Positions 10,871-22,613 of a DNA stretch of 64,000 nt are shown here, one piece after another. The first letter of the stretch is position 1. Every line of letters starts with the position of its first letter. The notes under the pieces were generated by a model. The model was not told the DNA's origin and did not search any database. It saw nothing but the letters and a program-made list of their open reading frames with translations. This DNA comes from Maniola hyperantus (taxonomy: Eukaryota > Arthropoda > Insecta > Lepidoptera > Nymphalidae), in the NCBI RefSeq assembly GCF_902806685.2, contig NC_048538.1, forward strand, positions 14,632,001-14,696,000, written 5' to 3'. Both the position numbers and the translations under genes were made by a program.

Positions 10871-12554
10871 CATCAAGCAGCGCAGGGGCTGCGACCACCA
10901 GCTGTCGTATTGGCACCTCCAACTCCATCTCCACCGCCCCCCGCGCTCGCTTATAATCCTACGTTCCGAGTGCTACAGTTCGATGAACTTGATTGAAAGG
11001 AACTACAGGACAGGAGGATACTGGCTTTACCCATATCACGTTATGGCTCTTAAACGAATTCTATGAGATTCGTTGTAGCTCTGTTATAGCACAGAGCTTT
11101 GGGAGGATATCTTCTACTTCACTGCAGTAAGTGCAGAATTTTGAGGAGAAAAAATTATGATAAAAAGTATCTGAGAAAGATTTATATGTGATTGTTATCT
11201 TAAAATTAAGAAGTAAATTGAAAAATATCAAGCGTCATTTCACTCACTGCCATTCTAACGTGCATTATAAAAAATAAATTCGCTCTTTTTAAAGTAGTTG
11301 AGATTTATTTTTGTGATAATAAGTACCTATTTAAAAAGGAAAAATACATTAGATTAAGCTTTAATTCTAGTTTTGACTTCCAGATATTAGATGTTTTAGT
11401 TATAATTTATCAATATAATTTATTATTTATACCATAGTTTCAAAATTTTAACGAATACTTATAGAATAGAGGCACAGAAGTAAATATCCCAATCAGGGTC
11501 TAAAAAAGTGGACACATAATATGCACTGATATTTTATACAGCAATAAGTGGCGGGCCACTAAGTCATTTATTAAGCGGTTTTTATCAACGCTAAAATCAT
11601 AGGTTAAATAAAACTAATATACACAATACAGTAGGAGTTTTATACTGTCACCAAACACATAGTTATAATAATCATATTTTTATGTCGATTCTTATTTCTT
11701 ACCACGAAATGACCATGGTGTAATTTTATGTACCTACCTAGTGTAAAAATCACGTACCTATCAATCCATATTACCGATATTGTTTTTAATTTATAAGTAC
11801 ATAATTAATAGTAGGTATTTTATATTGTGTAATAAACTAATAACTTTATTTGGTTCATTAACATTTCAGTTATTTATTGTAACTAAAGATTTTAATATTG
11901 AAATAAACTTCGTTTCATTATTTGCTACTTAGTATTTACCTATATGATTATATTTACAAAAAAAATTGACTTACCTATATATTTTATTCTATTACACATT
12001 CACATGAATTAAATATTAATTAAAAGTCACTGTTTTTTATTTAATTGCCATTTTTGTTCCTTTTTATATTAGGTAGGTACCTTGTAGCTACCTACTATAG
12101 TTTAATATGGGTATAGTGAATTTCATCATTTTTATCGACTTTAGTTTCAATAGAAGTTAACCACAGATTAAGAAAGTGGGTAATAAGTTATTACTCCTAC
12201 AAGAGATCCTATGTCCAGTAGTGGACGTCTATCGGTTGATAATGATGATTATGATGGATTAGTTACTATTAGGTATTTTGTAATGTGTTACGGTACCTAC
12301 GGTCCTTTCATAGATGGTTCTTTGTACCCACTGTACCAATACTGTGGGCTTCACTAAAGCCGTGAAATGTCATTTTGACATTGACTTGACTCATGACAGA
12401 TAGTTTACTTTATGGTTTACCGCTGCTTCGACTCTGGTTTTCTACAATAGTTCTTTATTCTTCTTTTTAGTTTTATTCATATTTTCAAGTTATTAGACTA
12501 GTGTTTAGTGCGATATAACAAAAGTGAAACATTGTGCAATAATACGAAACCAAA
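10871..12554. other. Intergenic: DCX-EMAP 3' UTR and ALKBH4 promoter
   Basis: AT-rich, with no coding signal. Candidate poly(A) signals AATAAA for DCX-EMAP are at 11273-11278, 11831-11836 and 11902-11907; which is used cannot be told. A short RTE-type tail (CTCCTACAAGAGATCCTATG, then GATGAT) lies at about 12195-12260. The 5' end of ALKBH4 must lie between there and 12555; no clear TATA box or initiator was identified. Confidence 0.5.
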
Positions 12555-14697
12555 ATGAAACCGCGTCCTTGTGGTTGTAAGGGCTGCCGGACTTGTCTAG
12601 TTTGCGAAACTTATTACGGTGCAAATACTTTAAAAGATATCAAACCTCTTGATAAAGAAAAAGGCTACGTATACTGTCCCTTTTGCAACAAAGCCTGGAG
12701 TGGCTGGGACATCGATTCGTACAAACAACATCCAAACCACGAAGGTACTTCGGTAGATTACCCCGGAGTGCTTATAAAGCTGGACTTTATATCTCTGGAC
12801 GAAGAAAGAGAGCTTATGACGAACATAGATGAAGTACCATGGGATAACTCTCAGAGTGGACGTCGTAAACAGAACTACGGACCTAAAACTAATTTTAAAA
12901 AGCAGAAAATCGTGCCAGGTAAATTCGAAGGGTTTCCTAAGTTTTCGAAGTATTTGCAGGATCGATTTCTTAGTATAGACTTGTTGAAAGGCTATGAAGT
13001 GATAGAACAGTGTTCGTTAGAGTATGATCCTAGCAAAGGTGCATCTATCGACCCTCATATAGATGACTGCTGGGTTTGGGGCGAGAGAATATTAACTGTC
13101 AACTGTTTAACTGACTCGGCCCTTACCATGACACCATATAGAGGGGATAAGAAGAAATATAACCTGTATTGTGCGGAGGAATACCCACCCCTGGTTGAAG
13201 CAGATGACAGTATAAATTTAGAGTGTAAAGACAAAGGCAAGAGCATGTTGGAATTCTGTAAACCTATAAAAGATATGGATGTTATCATTAGGATACCATT
13301 AATAAGGTACAATATTTTGATTTGTGATCCTGATCTTGTTTAATCAATCAACCCTATATTAACCTGCAGGCTTGTTCTATAAATTATAATATATTAGCTG
13401 ATGCCTACGACTGTCTGTGTGGATTTAGGTTTGTAAAAATCTGTTGGCACCCTTCAGGAATGGAACCCTTGAAAAGGATTTTAATTTTGCCACACCCAAA
13501 GGTTGATGGCACTGACCACATGTGCTGCATTTTGTTTTTTTAATGGTTGTGCAATAATGTGAAATAATATTAACTCATGTTGAACTTGTTGAATATTAAA
13601 TGAGACTGGCAGAGAATTAAGTAATTATATAAAAAAAACAGATTTGTCCTAAGTGTCAGTCAGGACAAATTTTATGAATGCACAGCTTAAACCGCTGGGG
13701 TTAGAGCGGGGGCACACGATGCGCTGCGGCGGTGATGCGGCGCCGGAGCGGTGTCGCTGAGTCGTTAGGAATATCTGTGGCATGTCACACGATGCGCTCT
13801 ACCGCCGCACCGGACTTGCAACCACCGAGACGAGGCGGGGAGGGGTGAATGCGTTGCGACGTCGGAGCAGCACCGCTCAGTTGTTCATGCGTCACAACGA
13901 AAGACACTGTCCAACGCTGCTACACGGCGCCGCTGCGACATAACAACGTTGCGGCGCCCCGCACCGCTCGTGTGCTCGCTGATACGGTGAAATCTCTGCG
14001 GCATCGTGTGTCCCCAGTCTTAGGAAGTTGTTTGACAGTAGGTTCCTTTTATAATATAGGTACTCACTAAGAATTCTTGGGAATTCGAATTCAAAGGGGA
14101 TTAAAGTTTGTATGAAAGTCTGTCATTTTTCACACTAAATCCATGAAATAGATATTTGAGCTTTTGGTCAAAAAATAAAAAGTATGTGTTTCAGGATTTT
14201 TGGAAATTCCACCCCTTTATCTATTTAAAAACTTCCGTTTTGAGTTAAGCTGGGGCAGGTTAGGTAGTTAAAGAATTTAAAGACATGTAATATACTCAAA
14301 ACCTTATCAAATTGGCAGAGAGCTGGGAAATAATTCAAAATGGTGGATTCAAGTTGGCAATTATATGGCGAATATAAATCTCAAGAGCTGCTTTAGCAGC
14401 TCGAGCACAGAGCAAAATACTAGTTATACTATATGTACAAGGTTTGTTATTTTTCATTACAGACGATCTCTAACAGTAATTTATGGTGAATGCAGATATC
14501 ACTGGGAGCATTGTGTCCTCAGGGAGGACATAACATCTAGAAGAGTATGCATAGCGTACAGAGAGTTCACACCACCTTTCATGACCAATGGTATACATTC
14601 GGCCATCGGACAAGAAATTAGGGATAAAGGTAAACAGTTTTGGGACCATCGGGAGAGATTTAAAGATGCATGTATAACTCAAAATGATATTTTATAA
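12555..14697 (+). CDS. ALKBH4: ALKBH4-type 2-oxoglutarate/Fe(II) dioxygenase
   Basis: Exons 12555-13306 and 14463-14697 (TAA) give 328 residues; the intron is phase 2 with donor ATAAG|GTACAA. The N-terminus is cysteine-rich (CGCKGCRTCLVC, C6-C17, then YCPFC at 40-44), as in animal ALKBH4 and unlike other AlkB homologues. The double-stranded beta-helix follows: iron ligands H168 and D170 in DPHIDDCWVWGERI, a distal histidine in YHWEHCV (H267), and the 2-oxoglutarate-binding arginine region RRVCIAYREF (277-286). The family uses 2-oxoglutarate and oxygen to demethylate; mammalian ALKBH4 has been reported to act on monomethylated actin. The human protein is about 300 residues, so length fits. The start ATG opens directly into the conserved MKPRPCGCKGC block. 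It lies head-to-tail with DCX-EMAP and tail-to-tail with Tsp-a. Confidence 0.93.
13704..14019. mobile_element. Harbinger-like GC-rich MITE in the ALKBH4 intron
   Basis: Terminal inverted repeats GAGCGGGGGCACACGATGC and GCATCGTGTGTCCCCAGTC are flanked by TTA on both sides (13701-13703, 14020-14022). A TWA duplication is typical of PIF/Harbinger. The 316-bp interior is GC-rich and self-complementary in blocks (GCGGCGCC repeats), in sharp contrast to the AT-rich intron. No transposase. Confidence 0.75.
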
Positions 14698-14821
14698 GGA
14701 CCCATATACAATAATTATGTACAATCAATGACATTCTAATGTCATTGTGTACAATGGTAGATATGTAACAATGTATTAGGCAAGGAACTTTAAATTGTAC
14801 TTTATCATGGATATTTTATTA

Positions 14822-14827
14822 AATAAA
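14822..14827 (+). terminator. Candidate poly(A) signal of ALKBH4
   Basis: AATAAA lies 125 nt downstream of the stop codon, followed by a GT/T-rich stretch. It is the first canonical hexamer after the stop. Confidence 0.5.
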
Positions 14828-15107
14828 AATTGTGTTATACTTATTTTAATCTTTAATTATGTATTTGTAAATTAAACATATTTATTAAAAGACAAACTAT
14901 GTAAATTATCAAAGATTAATAAACTTAGCAATAAACTGGATCGTTTATTGGTGTTATTACCTTTGCTTATAAAAGCTAAACAATCATCTATGCATACATT
15001 TTTTTACAAAAACATTTGCATGAAATTTGAAAATGTAAATGACGCTCCAATGTAACTTTTCAAGTTAAACGCTAGTTTTTTTTTTATTTTATTTTGTTAT
15101 TCAGATA

Positions 15108-15300
15108 CAAGTTAGCCCTTGACTGCAATCTCACCTGGTGGTAAGTTATGATGCAATCTAAGATGAAAGCTGGTTAACCTGGAAGGGCTTTTTATTAAAC
15201 CCATACCTCTATGGTTTCTACACGACATTGTACTGGAACGCTAAATCGCTTGGCGGCAGGGTGGTAACTAGCGGCCGAAGCCTCCCACCAGACCAGAGGA
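15108..15300 (-). repeat. Dispersed repeat R-D
   Basis: On the minus strand it contains CTACACGGCAT-like, GCGATTTAGCGTTCC, CATCTTAGATTGCATCATAA and AGTCAAGGGCTAACTTGTA blocks. Same family at 32145, 38980, 52333, 52555 and 62330. The 62330 copy ends in an A-run, which suggests retrotransposition. Confidence 0.65.
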
Positions 15301-15399
15301 TATTTAGAAAATATAAAATTTACGGGATTTTTGAAAATCTAAATCCACGCGTACGAAGTCGCGGACAACAGCTAGTACTAATATGTTTTCATGAACACC

Positions 15400-15585
15400 A
15401 TGATATAACCACAAATTCACGATTTTCAGATTCTTCCCCCTTATTTGTGGTTGGTATAAGACCTAGCTACCTGTCACATTTCATGATTCTAGGTCAACGG
15501 GAAGTGCCCTACGGTTCCTTGACAGACAGACAACGAAGTGACCCTATAAGGGTTCCTTATTTCCTTTTTTTAGAACCCTAAAAAT
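15400..15585 (+). repeat. Dispersed repeat R-C, 3' half
   Basis: It contains ATGATTCTAGGTCAACGGGA, a short GACA run and CCTATAAGGGTTCC, ending AGAACCCTAAAAA. It corresponds to the right half of the full R-C copies at 35789, 38176 and 41601. Confidence 0.7.
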
Positions 15586-15974
15586 AAATAATACAGGTAA
15601 GTACAGTGGAACATAAATATATTAAAACAATACAAAAGAGAAAACATAAAATATATAGACGATAGAATTGGTAACTATCTAAATAGATAGGTATAAATAG
15701 TAGGTATATTATCAAAGTAATTGAACCAAACCAGAGGAAGTGATCGAGATTGTTTAACATCCAAGGGAAGTGAGTCCCAAAGCCGTATTAGAAAATAGAA
15801 GGAAGAGAAGTATCTAGGAGTAGGGTACTTAGCTGTAACTAGATTAAATACTTATAGATCGTATTCAAATTGATATTTAAAATAATGAGGAGTGGCAAGA
15901 CAGAATGCATAAAGATGAAGTACTTTAGTGATAGGGAGTTACTAAAAACACCATAGATATACAATACAGTAAGC

Positions 15975-16440
15975 ATAAGATGGATTCGGTCTTCGAACAG
16001 TGCATGTTGCCACTTGCTAGTGATGACATACGGATCTGAGACATGGTCGCTAACTAAGGGCCTCATAAAGCTCAGAATCATTTAGCGGGTGGAGAAAACT
16101 ATGCTTGGAGTTTCTATAGGTATGTGATCAATTCCGAAATGAGATCCGTAAGAGACCCAAAATAACCGACATAAGTCAGCGGTTTGTGAAGCTGAAGTGG
16201 CAATGGGCAGGGCACATAGTTTGAAAAACCGGTAGACGTTGGAGTTCCAAGGAGCTGGACTGCTAGGATTGCACCGGAATGCGCAGCGTTGGAAGACCTA
16301 CTAGGTGAACAGATGACATCACGCTAGTCGCAGGGAGCCGCCGCTGGATTCAGGTGGAATCCATGACGTAAAAATCCCTTCAAAGATTATGTCCAACCTA
16401 GAGTGGTTTGAGTCTATCGGTTGGTGATGATGACAAGATG
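15975..16440 (+). mobile_element. RTE-type LINE 3' remnant, frameshifted
   Basis: The order of blocks (ACGGATCTGAGACATGGTCG, AAGCTGAAGTGGCAATGGGC, GCGCAGCGTTGGAAGACC, then a GATGATGAC tail) is the same as in the better preserved fragment at 57460. Translation needs several frameshifts, so it is dead. Confidence 0.65.
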
Positions 16441-16718
16441 GATTCTAATGTTTTTGGTAGGAACATATCCTGACAAAGATACATTTTGCGCTCGTAGACA
16501 TGAGTGTAGAGGTATATAAGTCTCACAAATTGCTATTGCGCTGGAATCATGTCTCATTATATCATCGAAATCATGTCATTTTGACGTCAGCCGTAATAAA
16601 AATATACAATCAGCTCGAAACTTCAGTCTAGTGCTGACGTCACTAAAATGGCGGCTATGCGCATTAGCAATTTGCGGGACTTACGTAATGTACGAGTATA
16701 TCACTGATTGTGCTAGAG

Positions 16719-19700
16719 TCATGGGACTACAATATGTGTAGCTGTAGGTACTTCTCCACTGGCATCGCCATTTGTAACCGCCCATGGTGGTGGTTGGTGA
16801 TGGTTTCCTGCTAGGTTCCCAGCTTGGTTTTCAGATCCCGATTGATCTCCCACTTGGTTGGCAATCTCGTCCTGTCTTGCCACTATCGACTGCTCGGTGA
16901 TCGTCCACGACATTAGACCTCTCTCACTCTTCGCTTTACGTATACACCGGGCTAGCAATAAGGCGAATACTATACCCAGCACCTGCAAGAAAACAATCAT
17001 TTTTACATTACACGACATAAAAATAATGTACATCGACCTTTACCGGGTTTTGAACCCTTGTAGCTTTAGTTTTAAGTTTGCGTAGTAATTATCACCACTA
17101 TATCTTACAAATCTAACATCTGACCATCACAAAGAGTAATTTATTACCCTATTTTGAGTAAATCATTTGAATTTGAATTTAAATTTAACTTAAAAAGTTT
17201 AGGTAGGTAGGTACTTACCTTTTTTTTTTTTTTTTTTTTTTAATGCAGCAGGGGAAAATCCTCATGGACACCCGTAGGTAGAGCCGGACTCTTACCGGCT
17301 AAAAAACCCCTGCTGTCTTCTTGTTGACCGTGTACCCGCCTTTCAGCCTACAACACAGCAACATTCTTGTCTTTTACTATTTTCCTCTTCTTTTTTCTTC
17401 GTCTTCCTTTTCCTTCATTATTATTTCAGCAAAGTCTGTTATAGCTGTCCAGTTTTTCTCATTTTCCAGCATTTTTTCTATTAGATTTTCTACTGTTATG
17501 TCTCCCATTCTACTGACGATCTCTCTTCTCTCTTTTTCCCACTTTGCACATGCAAATATTGTGTGCATCGCATCATCAACTTCGCTGCAGTAAAAACATC
17601 TAGCATCTTGTCTTTTACCAATGCGTACGAGGAAGTCCATGAATACCCCGTCCCCTGTTAGAAGCTGCGTCAGTCGGTAAGACAGTCGGCCATGTTGTCT
17701 ATTTGTCCATTTTTCCAGGTTTGGAATGAGACAATGTGTCCATCTACCTTTGGTCGAGCTATCCCACTCTCTTTGCCATCTTGCGAGGGTTTCCTTTTTC
17801 GAGGTTCTGATTTGTTCGGAGTTTTTGATGTTTCTTGTCTCCGTTCTCTCGAGAGCCAGTAAGTGGATAGGTATTAGGTTCGCCAGTACCAGCGCTGCGT
17901 CCGTTGATACAGTTTTATAAGCCGAGCATACTCGAAGCGCCAGCACACGTTGTGCTTTTAGGATTCGCCTTTTGTGCACTGCGAACTTCATTGCTGGTTC
18001 CCACACCGGCGCAGCATACAGGATTATCGATTGGGTAGCCATTGCCAGCGTTCGTCTTTTGTTATCTCGTGGGCCCTTTGTGTTAAGGAGTATTTTGCAC
18101 AAGGCCCCTGCGGTCCTAGAAGCCTTCTCGCAGACAGACTTTATGTGTGGGCCGAAGGTTAGCCCCCAATCCAGCTTGACTCCTAAGTATGTAACACTGG
18201 ACGATGGGACTACCACTATACCTCCACAGTCAAAATATATGCTATGAGCATTTTTCCTTCTATTGAAGATGACGGCTTCTGTTTTTTCTGGTGCGATCTC
18301 CAATTTATTCTGTCGCATCCATAGGTCAACAGCGTGTAGTGTCTCGTTTGCTTTAATCACCATCTCGTATGCATCATTTGCGGTTACAGATATCGCCAAA
18401 TCATCCGCGTAGCAGACCAGCTTGACTCCTTCCGGGACATCTATGTTCAGGTAGGTACTTACCTAAGTTCATACTAAATTATTACCTTCATAATCGTAAC
18501 ACAAAGCCCCAAAATGCCAATCACGCCAGAATGGTGCATAAACGTGTCAATCAACGCCGTCTTGCAGCCTCGAGGCCTCAATGTGATGCATACCCCTTCT
18601 TTTTGTTTGGAGCAGCAAGTCGCTGGGATTACCACTTCCACTACACCACCCTGGTAGGAGGCAAGGGCCACCGTTGTGTCGTGGTTACCAGTGAACTCCA
18701 TACCGACGTAGTCGAAGAACGATTCACTGCCGCAGCAGTCAAGCTGGGAATAAATTAAAAAAACTGGTCAGGTCGAGTAGGACTTACAGAAGAAGTGTTC
18801 CGTTATCCGTACCATCGTACAAAATTATGCCTACTTTTTATTTTTCATAATTTACATGGCGGTCATTTTGAAATTTGTATTAGGTATTCGTTGTTATATT
18901 ATGCTGCTATAACAACGAATACCTTCCTCACCACCTGGGTGTCTGGTGCACTTCGACCGTCCGCTGTGCCAGATCCTTCTTCCCACGCACATGCAAACTG
19001 TGGAACCAACTCCCATCGGCGGTGTTCCCACTAGATTACAACATGGGGTTATTCAAGGGGCGGACCAACAAATTCCTAAAAGGCTGGCAACGCATCGGCG
19101 GTTCCTCTGGTGCTGCAAATGTTCATGGGCGGCGGTAATCACTTAACATCAGGTGACCCGCCTGCTCCTTTGCTCGCTATCTCTATTTAAAAAAAACATG
19201 TTCGTCCCGTAAAGTAGAGTGTAGACCGAGTAATCGTGCGGTACCTAAGTGCGGGGAGACAGCTTCGACGAACTTCTATGATACCAGTAGGTAATACTAT
19301 CCTTACACTGTGCCTAAGGTAGGTCCGGTACTCAGGTAGGTAGGTAAGGTACTTACGGATACTTGAAGCTGGTTGATTTCCATTTCAATTTCTTGGTCCG
19401 AAACATATTGTGAGATTGGTATGTACAACGCTTCCCTTAGTCTCCAAGGGTCTAATGAGAACGCCAGTATGACCACAACCACCTTCAGTAGTACCATAAG
19501 ACCCAAAATTAGGGCATACTGAAATAAAAACCTCCAGTTTATTATAACACCCGTAGACTAGCAGACCCTACTTTCGCTAAAGAGTTAACATGAGTTTGAA
19601 CATCTCGATGACATTAATCGAGTATGGACACGCTGTAACGTCGTGGGTCTTATCAATGTAAATTGTACAGTTTAAACGCCGCTGTAAAGTAAAAAATAAC

Positions 19701-21608
19701 TTAAAGGAATGCTTTCTAAAGTTTCAAAACTGTTTTCCAAAACTGTGGGACCAATTCGTTTCTGCGGTGTTCCCACTAGATTTCAACATGGGGTATTCAA
19801 GGGGCAACGCAACGTATTAGCGGTTCCTCTGGTGCTGCAAATGTTTAAAAAACAAGTATCTCTCTCTATCTCTCCCCGTCGTTTCTTCATAACTGAAGAT
19901 CGTGATCCTGGCAGTCTCGAATAGATCAACTATTTCCATTTTTAACCGACTTCAAAAAGGAGGAGGTTCTCAATTTGTCTAAATCTTCTTTTTCTTCAAT
20001 CCGTCTTACGAACAGTTTTGCACAAAAAGTACTGTAGGTACCTACCTACTTATTTTCTGTTAAAATTTAAAAAAGTCACGTACCAAATTCACCAGACAAG
20101 TACTCTGTTTTAAAGTACCAAAAAATCCAAACAGTGTGACGATGAGTAGGAATACGCCCAGCAGAAAAGTTATTAGGGCGGGCGTGAAAAACCTTCCGCT
20201 TTTGACGCCCTCTTGAAAGAACGAGAATGAGTGGTAGTAAGAATACACTGCTAATCCCAAGACGATCATGAAACAGGCCAGTATCTGAAGTCAAGTCAAA
20301 TCATTTATTTAAAATAGTATTACGAAATACACTTTTTTTTTAAAGATAAAGATGTACCTACCTAAAGGTCAGTTAATTACATAGGTAAACTTAAAACTAA
20401 AGCTACAAGGATTTTGGGGAATGATGAATATTTTAGATAGAAGCTGGCGTTATTTTGCTGATGTCCATAAATACACAAAGACCAACAAGCTTAATTTGCT
20501 ATTCCGTGCTAACAAAAAAGGGTAGCTTTTTACATCTTGCTAAAACTACACATAACACTAGTCGTATGTGGAAAAGGAGCTCTACCTACGTACCTATCTT
20601 ACTTGTTTTAAGGTAAGTATTTACGTTATTTTATTACCTAACGATCTCTGAATAGGAAACAGAAAAAAAACAAGTATCCTCCTTCAATTTTTAGGGTTCC
20701 GTAGGTACCTCAAAAGGAAAAACGGAACCCTCAATGAAAGTGAAAGGATCACTTTGTTGTCTGTCAAGAAACCTACAGGGTACTTCCCGTTGACCTAGAA
20801 TCATGAAATTTGGCAGGTAGGTAAGCCGTGAAAACCGTGAATTTGTAGTTACATCACACAAAAAAAAATGTGGTCATGAATTAATTAATATAATTAGTAG
20901 GTATTTTCAATTTTCGAAGTAAGATAACTATATCAAGTGGGGTATCATATGAAAGGTCTTCACCTGTACATTCTAAAACAGGTCTTTATTTATTTTTATG
21001 CAGCATAGGTTTTGAATTATCGTGCAAAATGTCGAAAAAATACGACTGTAGTACGGAACCCTCGTTGCGCGAGCCTGACTCGAACTTGGCCGGTTTTGTT
21101 TTTATTATACAAATTCCAACCATATTAAGTATAGTAACAAAGTAACAATAGCTTATTTTAAGTTGTAGTTACGAAATACGCTATTTAATAGAAATTTCTA
21201 AAATTGTGTAAAGACAAGTCAATCGAAATCTTGTTAATAAGACTACACTTATTTCCATAGGTATTATATAAGTACGAATTTCGAACTTTTTGGTAAGGTA
21301 AAACCAAAATATGATTTTCTCGACATTTACATTTCTTTATCGCTGTTATCAATTAAGTATATGAAAGTAGGTAAGCATATTATACTTGTCTAAAACAATT
21401 GAATCTACATGATACAAAGACATTTTAATATGACGTATACTGATTACGAAGTGTGTACCTATCTATAAATCTAATAATACTAGTATCATCAATATATCAG
21501 TAGCCTGTATAGGTACTAAGTACAAATACTTACCATAAACTTTGTCGTAATCATGAGCATCAGAGTTCTCATAGATTTCAAGTTTAATTCCGCTTTTTTG
21601 AGCGTCAT
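16719..21608 (-). CDS. Tetraspanin Tsp-a (1st of seven)
   Basis: Exons in transcription order: 21534-21608, 20084-20284, 19357-19518, 18486-18743, 16719-16982; all introns phase 0; 319 residues. TM1 is split by the first intron; exon 2 ends TM2 with GFFGTLKQSTCLVNL; exon 3 is TM3; exon 4 is the large loop with LDCCG (C149, C150), ATCC, GVC and RGC, the six-cysteine pattern of the family; exon 5 completes TM4 and carries the longest tail of the array, rich in N, Q and G. Tetraspanins are four-pass membrane scaffolds; no substrate or partner can be read here. Nearest relative in the window is Tsp-b: same exon 2, 3 and 4 lengths and near-identical tail start (ARCIRKAKSERGL). Unlike the other six, exon 4 ends in K, not Q. 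An R1 LINE sits in its last intron. Start chosen because the first exon reads M-T-L-K-K and splices in frame. Confidence 0.87.
17221..18448 (-). mobile_element. R1-clade LINE, 5'-truncated, with 16-bp target duplication
   Basis: The poly(A) tail is the T-run at 17221-17240. The frame 17377-18448 is open for over 350 codons. It starts inside the reverse transcriptase palm just before the catalytic YADD (18400-18411) and ends after the CFYC...H...C zinc knuckle characteristic of R1-clade pol proteins (about 17570-17620). AGGTAGGTACTTACCT is present on both sides (17205-17220, 18449-18464), so the insertion is intact at both ends and was 5'-truncated on arrival. It lies in the last intron of Tsp-a, same orientation as the gene. 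The unbroken frame suggests a young insertion. Confidence 0.9.
18925..19195 (+). mobile_element. LINE 3' end remnant (Jockey-like tail)
   Basis: Split over frames, it encodes RTCKLWNQLPSAVFPTR-like and FLKGWQRIGGSSGAANVHG-like segments, then AACATCAGGTGACCCGCCTG and an A-run. This is the common 3' end of lepidopteran Jockey-type LINEs. It lies in Tsp-a intron 3, opposite to the gene. A perfect 16-bp hairpin (18883-18923) directly precedes it. Confidence 0.6.
19709..19840 (+). mobile_element. Second, shorter LINE 3' remnant
   Basis: The same block as at 18995-19110: AACTGTGGGACCAATTCG, GCGGTGTTCCCACTAGATTT, CAACATGGGGTATTCAAGGG. It lies in Tsp-a intron 2. A short piece of another dispersed repeat (ACCGACTTCAAAAAGGAGG) follows at about 19944. 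Confidence 0.55.
20692..21105 (-). repeat. Dispersed repeat R-C, near full copy
   Basis: On the minus strand it runs from AAAACCGGCCAAGTTCGAGT through the ACATTTTGCACGATAATTC and AATTTCATGATTCTAGGTCA blocks to GGAACCCTAAAAA. AGGGTTCCGTA near the start pairs with TACGGAACCCT at the end. It lies in Tsp-a intron 1. Confidence 0.8.
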
Positions 21609-22613
21609 TTTTAGCACTATAGTACCTACACTTAGGGTAAAGAATACCTTACTGAATATTATGTTCAATTCACATAAAACTCCGCTGATAAATATTTTTT
21701 GATAAAAGATAACGATGATATTGGTGCAGTTTTATTTATTACTTACTAGCTGATGACCATGACTTCGTCCGCGTGGATTTAGGTTTCAAAAATACCATGG
21801 AAACTCTTTGATTTTCCGGGATAAAAGTAGCTTATGTCACTCTCCCGTCTCCCAGGTCTTCAACTACTCGTTATCGTATATCAATGCAAAATTATCACGT
21901 CCATTGCACCCTTCGCGCAAGTCTCTACCCGCCTTCTCCACTCCTGTCCCGCTGGCAAATAGGTAACATACCGATTACAAAGCCCAGTGGAATAGAAATG
22001 TTAGTAGGATTTGGAAGCAAGCGGCATCGCATTAGTCGTTCTAAACCTGTCGCGGACTAAAGGTGTACGTATACACTATACTGTATTTTATGTGTGCAAA
22101 ACTTGAGGATTTCATTTTATTCGTGAGCTGCCATCTATATATTCTACTGTTCTACATCAATGGTGATATATTATAATAAAAAAACTTATTTTAATTTTAT
22201 TATTGTGTTATTTATTGACCAATAGCCGTAATAAAATACTGATTTGTTCACAACAATAGAAGTACTTTTATACCTGCAATCATAATGAACGACGCTACTA
22301 TGATCTTGGTAATATGTTTTACACAAATACTAATAATTATTATAACCCAACGAATCAGCCCATTTTTTCCTAAATATCTGTACCAAATCTCCTGTGGGAC
22401 AAAGCTATTTTTACGGAATAAAAAGTAGCCTATGTCCGTTCTCCGGGAGCACACTGCATGCCTGTCAAAATCGGTTCAGACGTAACCGACAGACACATTT
22501 AATAGAAAAATTTTGGGTACATACGGATAATGTAATGGGCATAACATAATAATCTGGTGTTTAATAGGTAATTATTATAAAAGTTACAGAAAAATAATAT
22601 GTGATTGTTTTGT
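21609..22613. other. Intergenic between Tsp-b and Tsp-a
   Basis: About 1 kb. It holds R-B pieces at 21745-21850 and 22350-22500 (both plus) and otherwise AT-rich unique sequence. TTTATT at about 22196 and 22209 are candidate minus-strand poly(A) signals of Tsp-b. The Tsp-a promoter must lie here, but no core element is clear. Confidence 0.45.

Larger units (their letters stand above)
14698..16718. other. Intergenic between ALKBH4 and Tsp-a, repeat-filled
   Basis: The two genes converge here. The stretch holds a minus-strand R-D repeat (15108-15300), a minus-strand R-B start (15330-15375), the distal half of an R-C repeat (15400-15585) and an RTE LINE remnant (15975-16440). No gene was found. 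The 3' UTR of Tsp-a should lie near 16500-16718, but no TTTATT (minus-strand AATAAA) stands out close to the stop. Confidence 0.5.

Noticed and set aside
13849..14070. Open frame in the ALKBH4 intron
   Set aside because: It lies wholly inside the GC-rich TTA-flanked MITE (13704-14019) and has no family resemblance.
18531..18758. Plus-strand frame opposite Tsp-a exon 4
   Set aside because: Antisense shadow. The minus strand gives LDCCG and the six-cysteine loop with proper splice sites.
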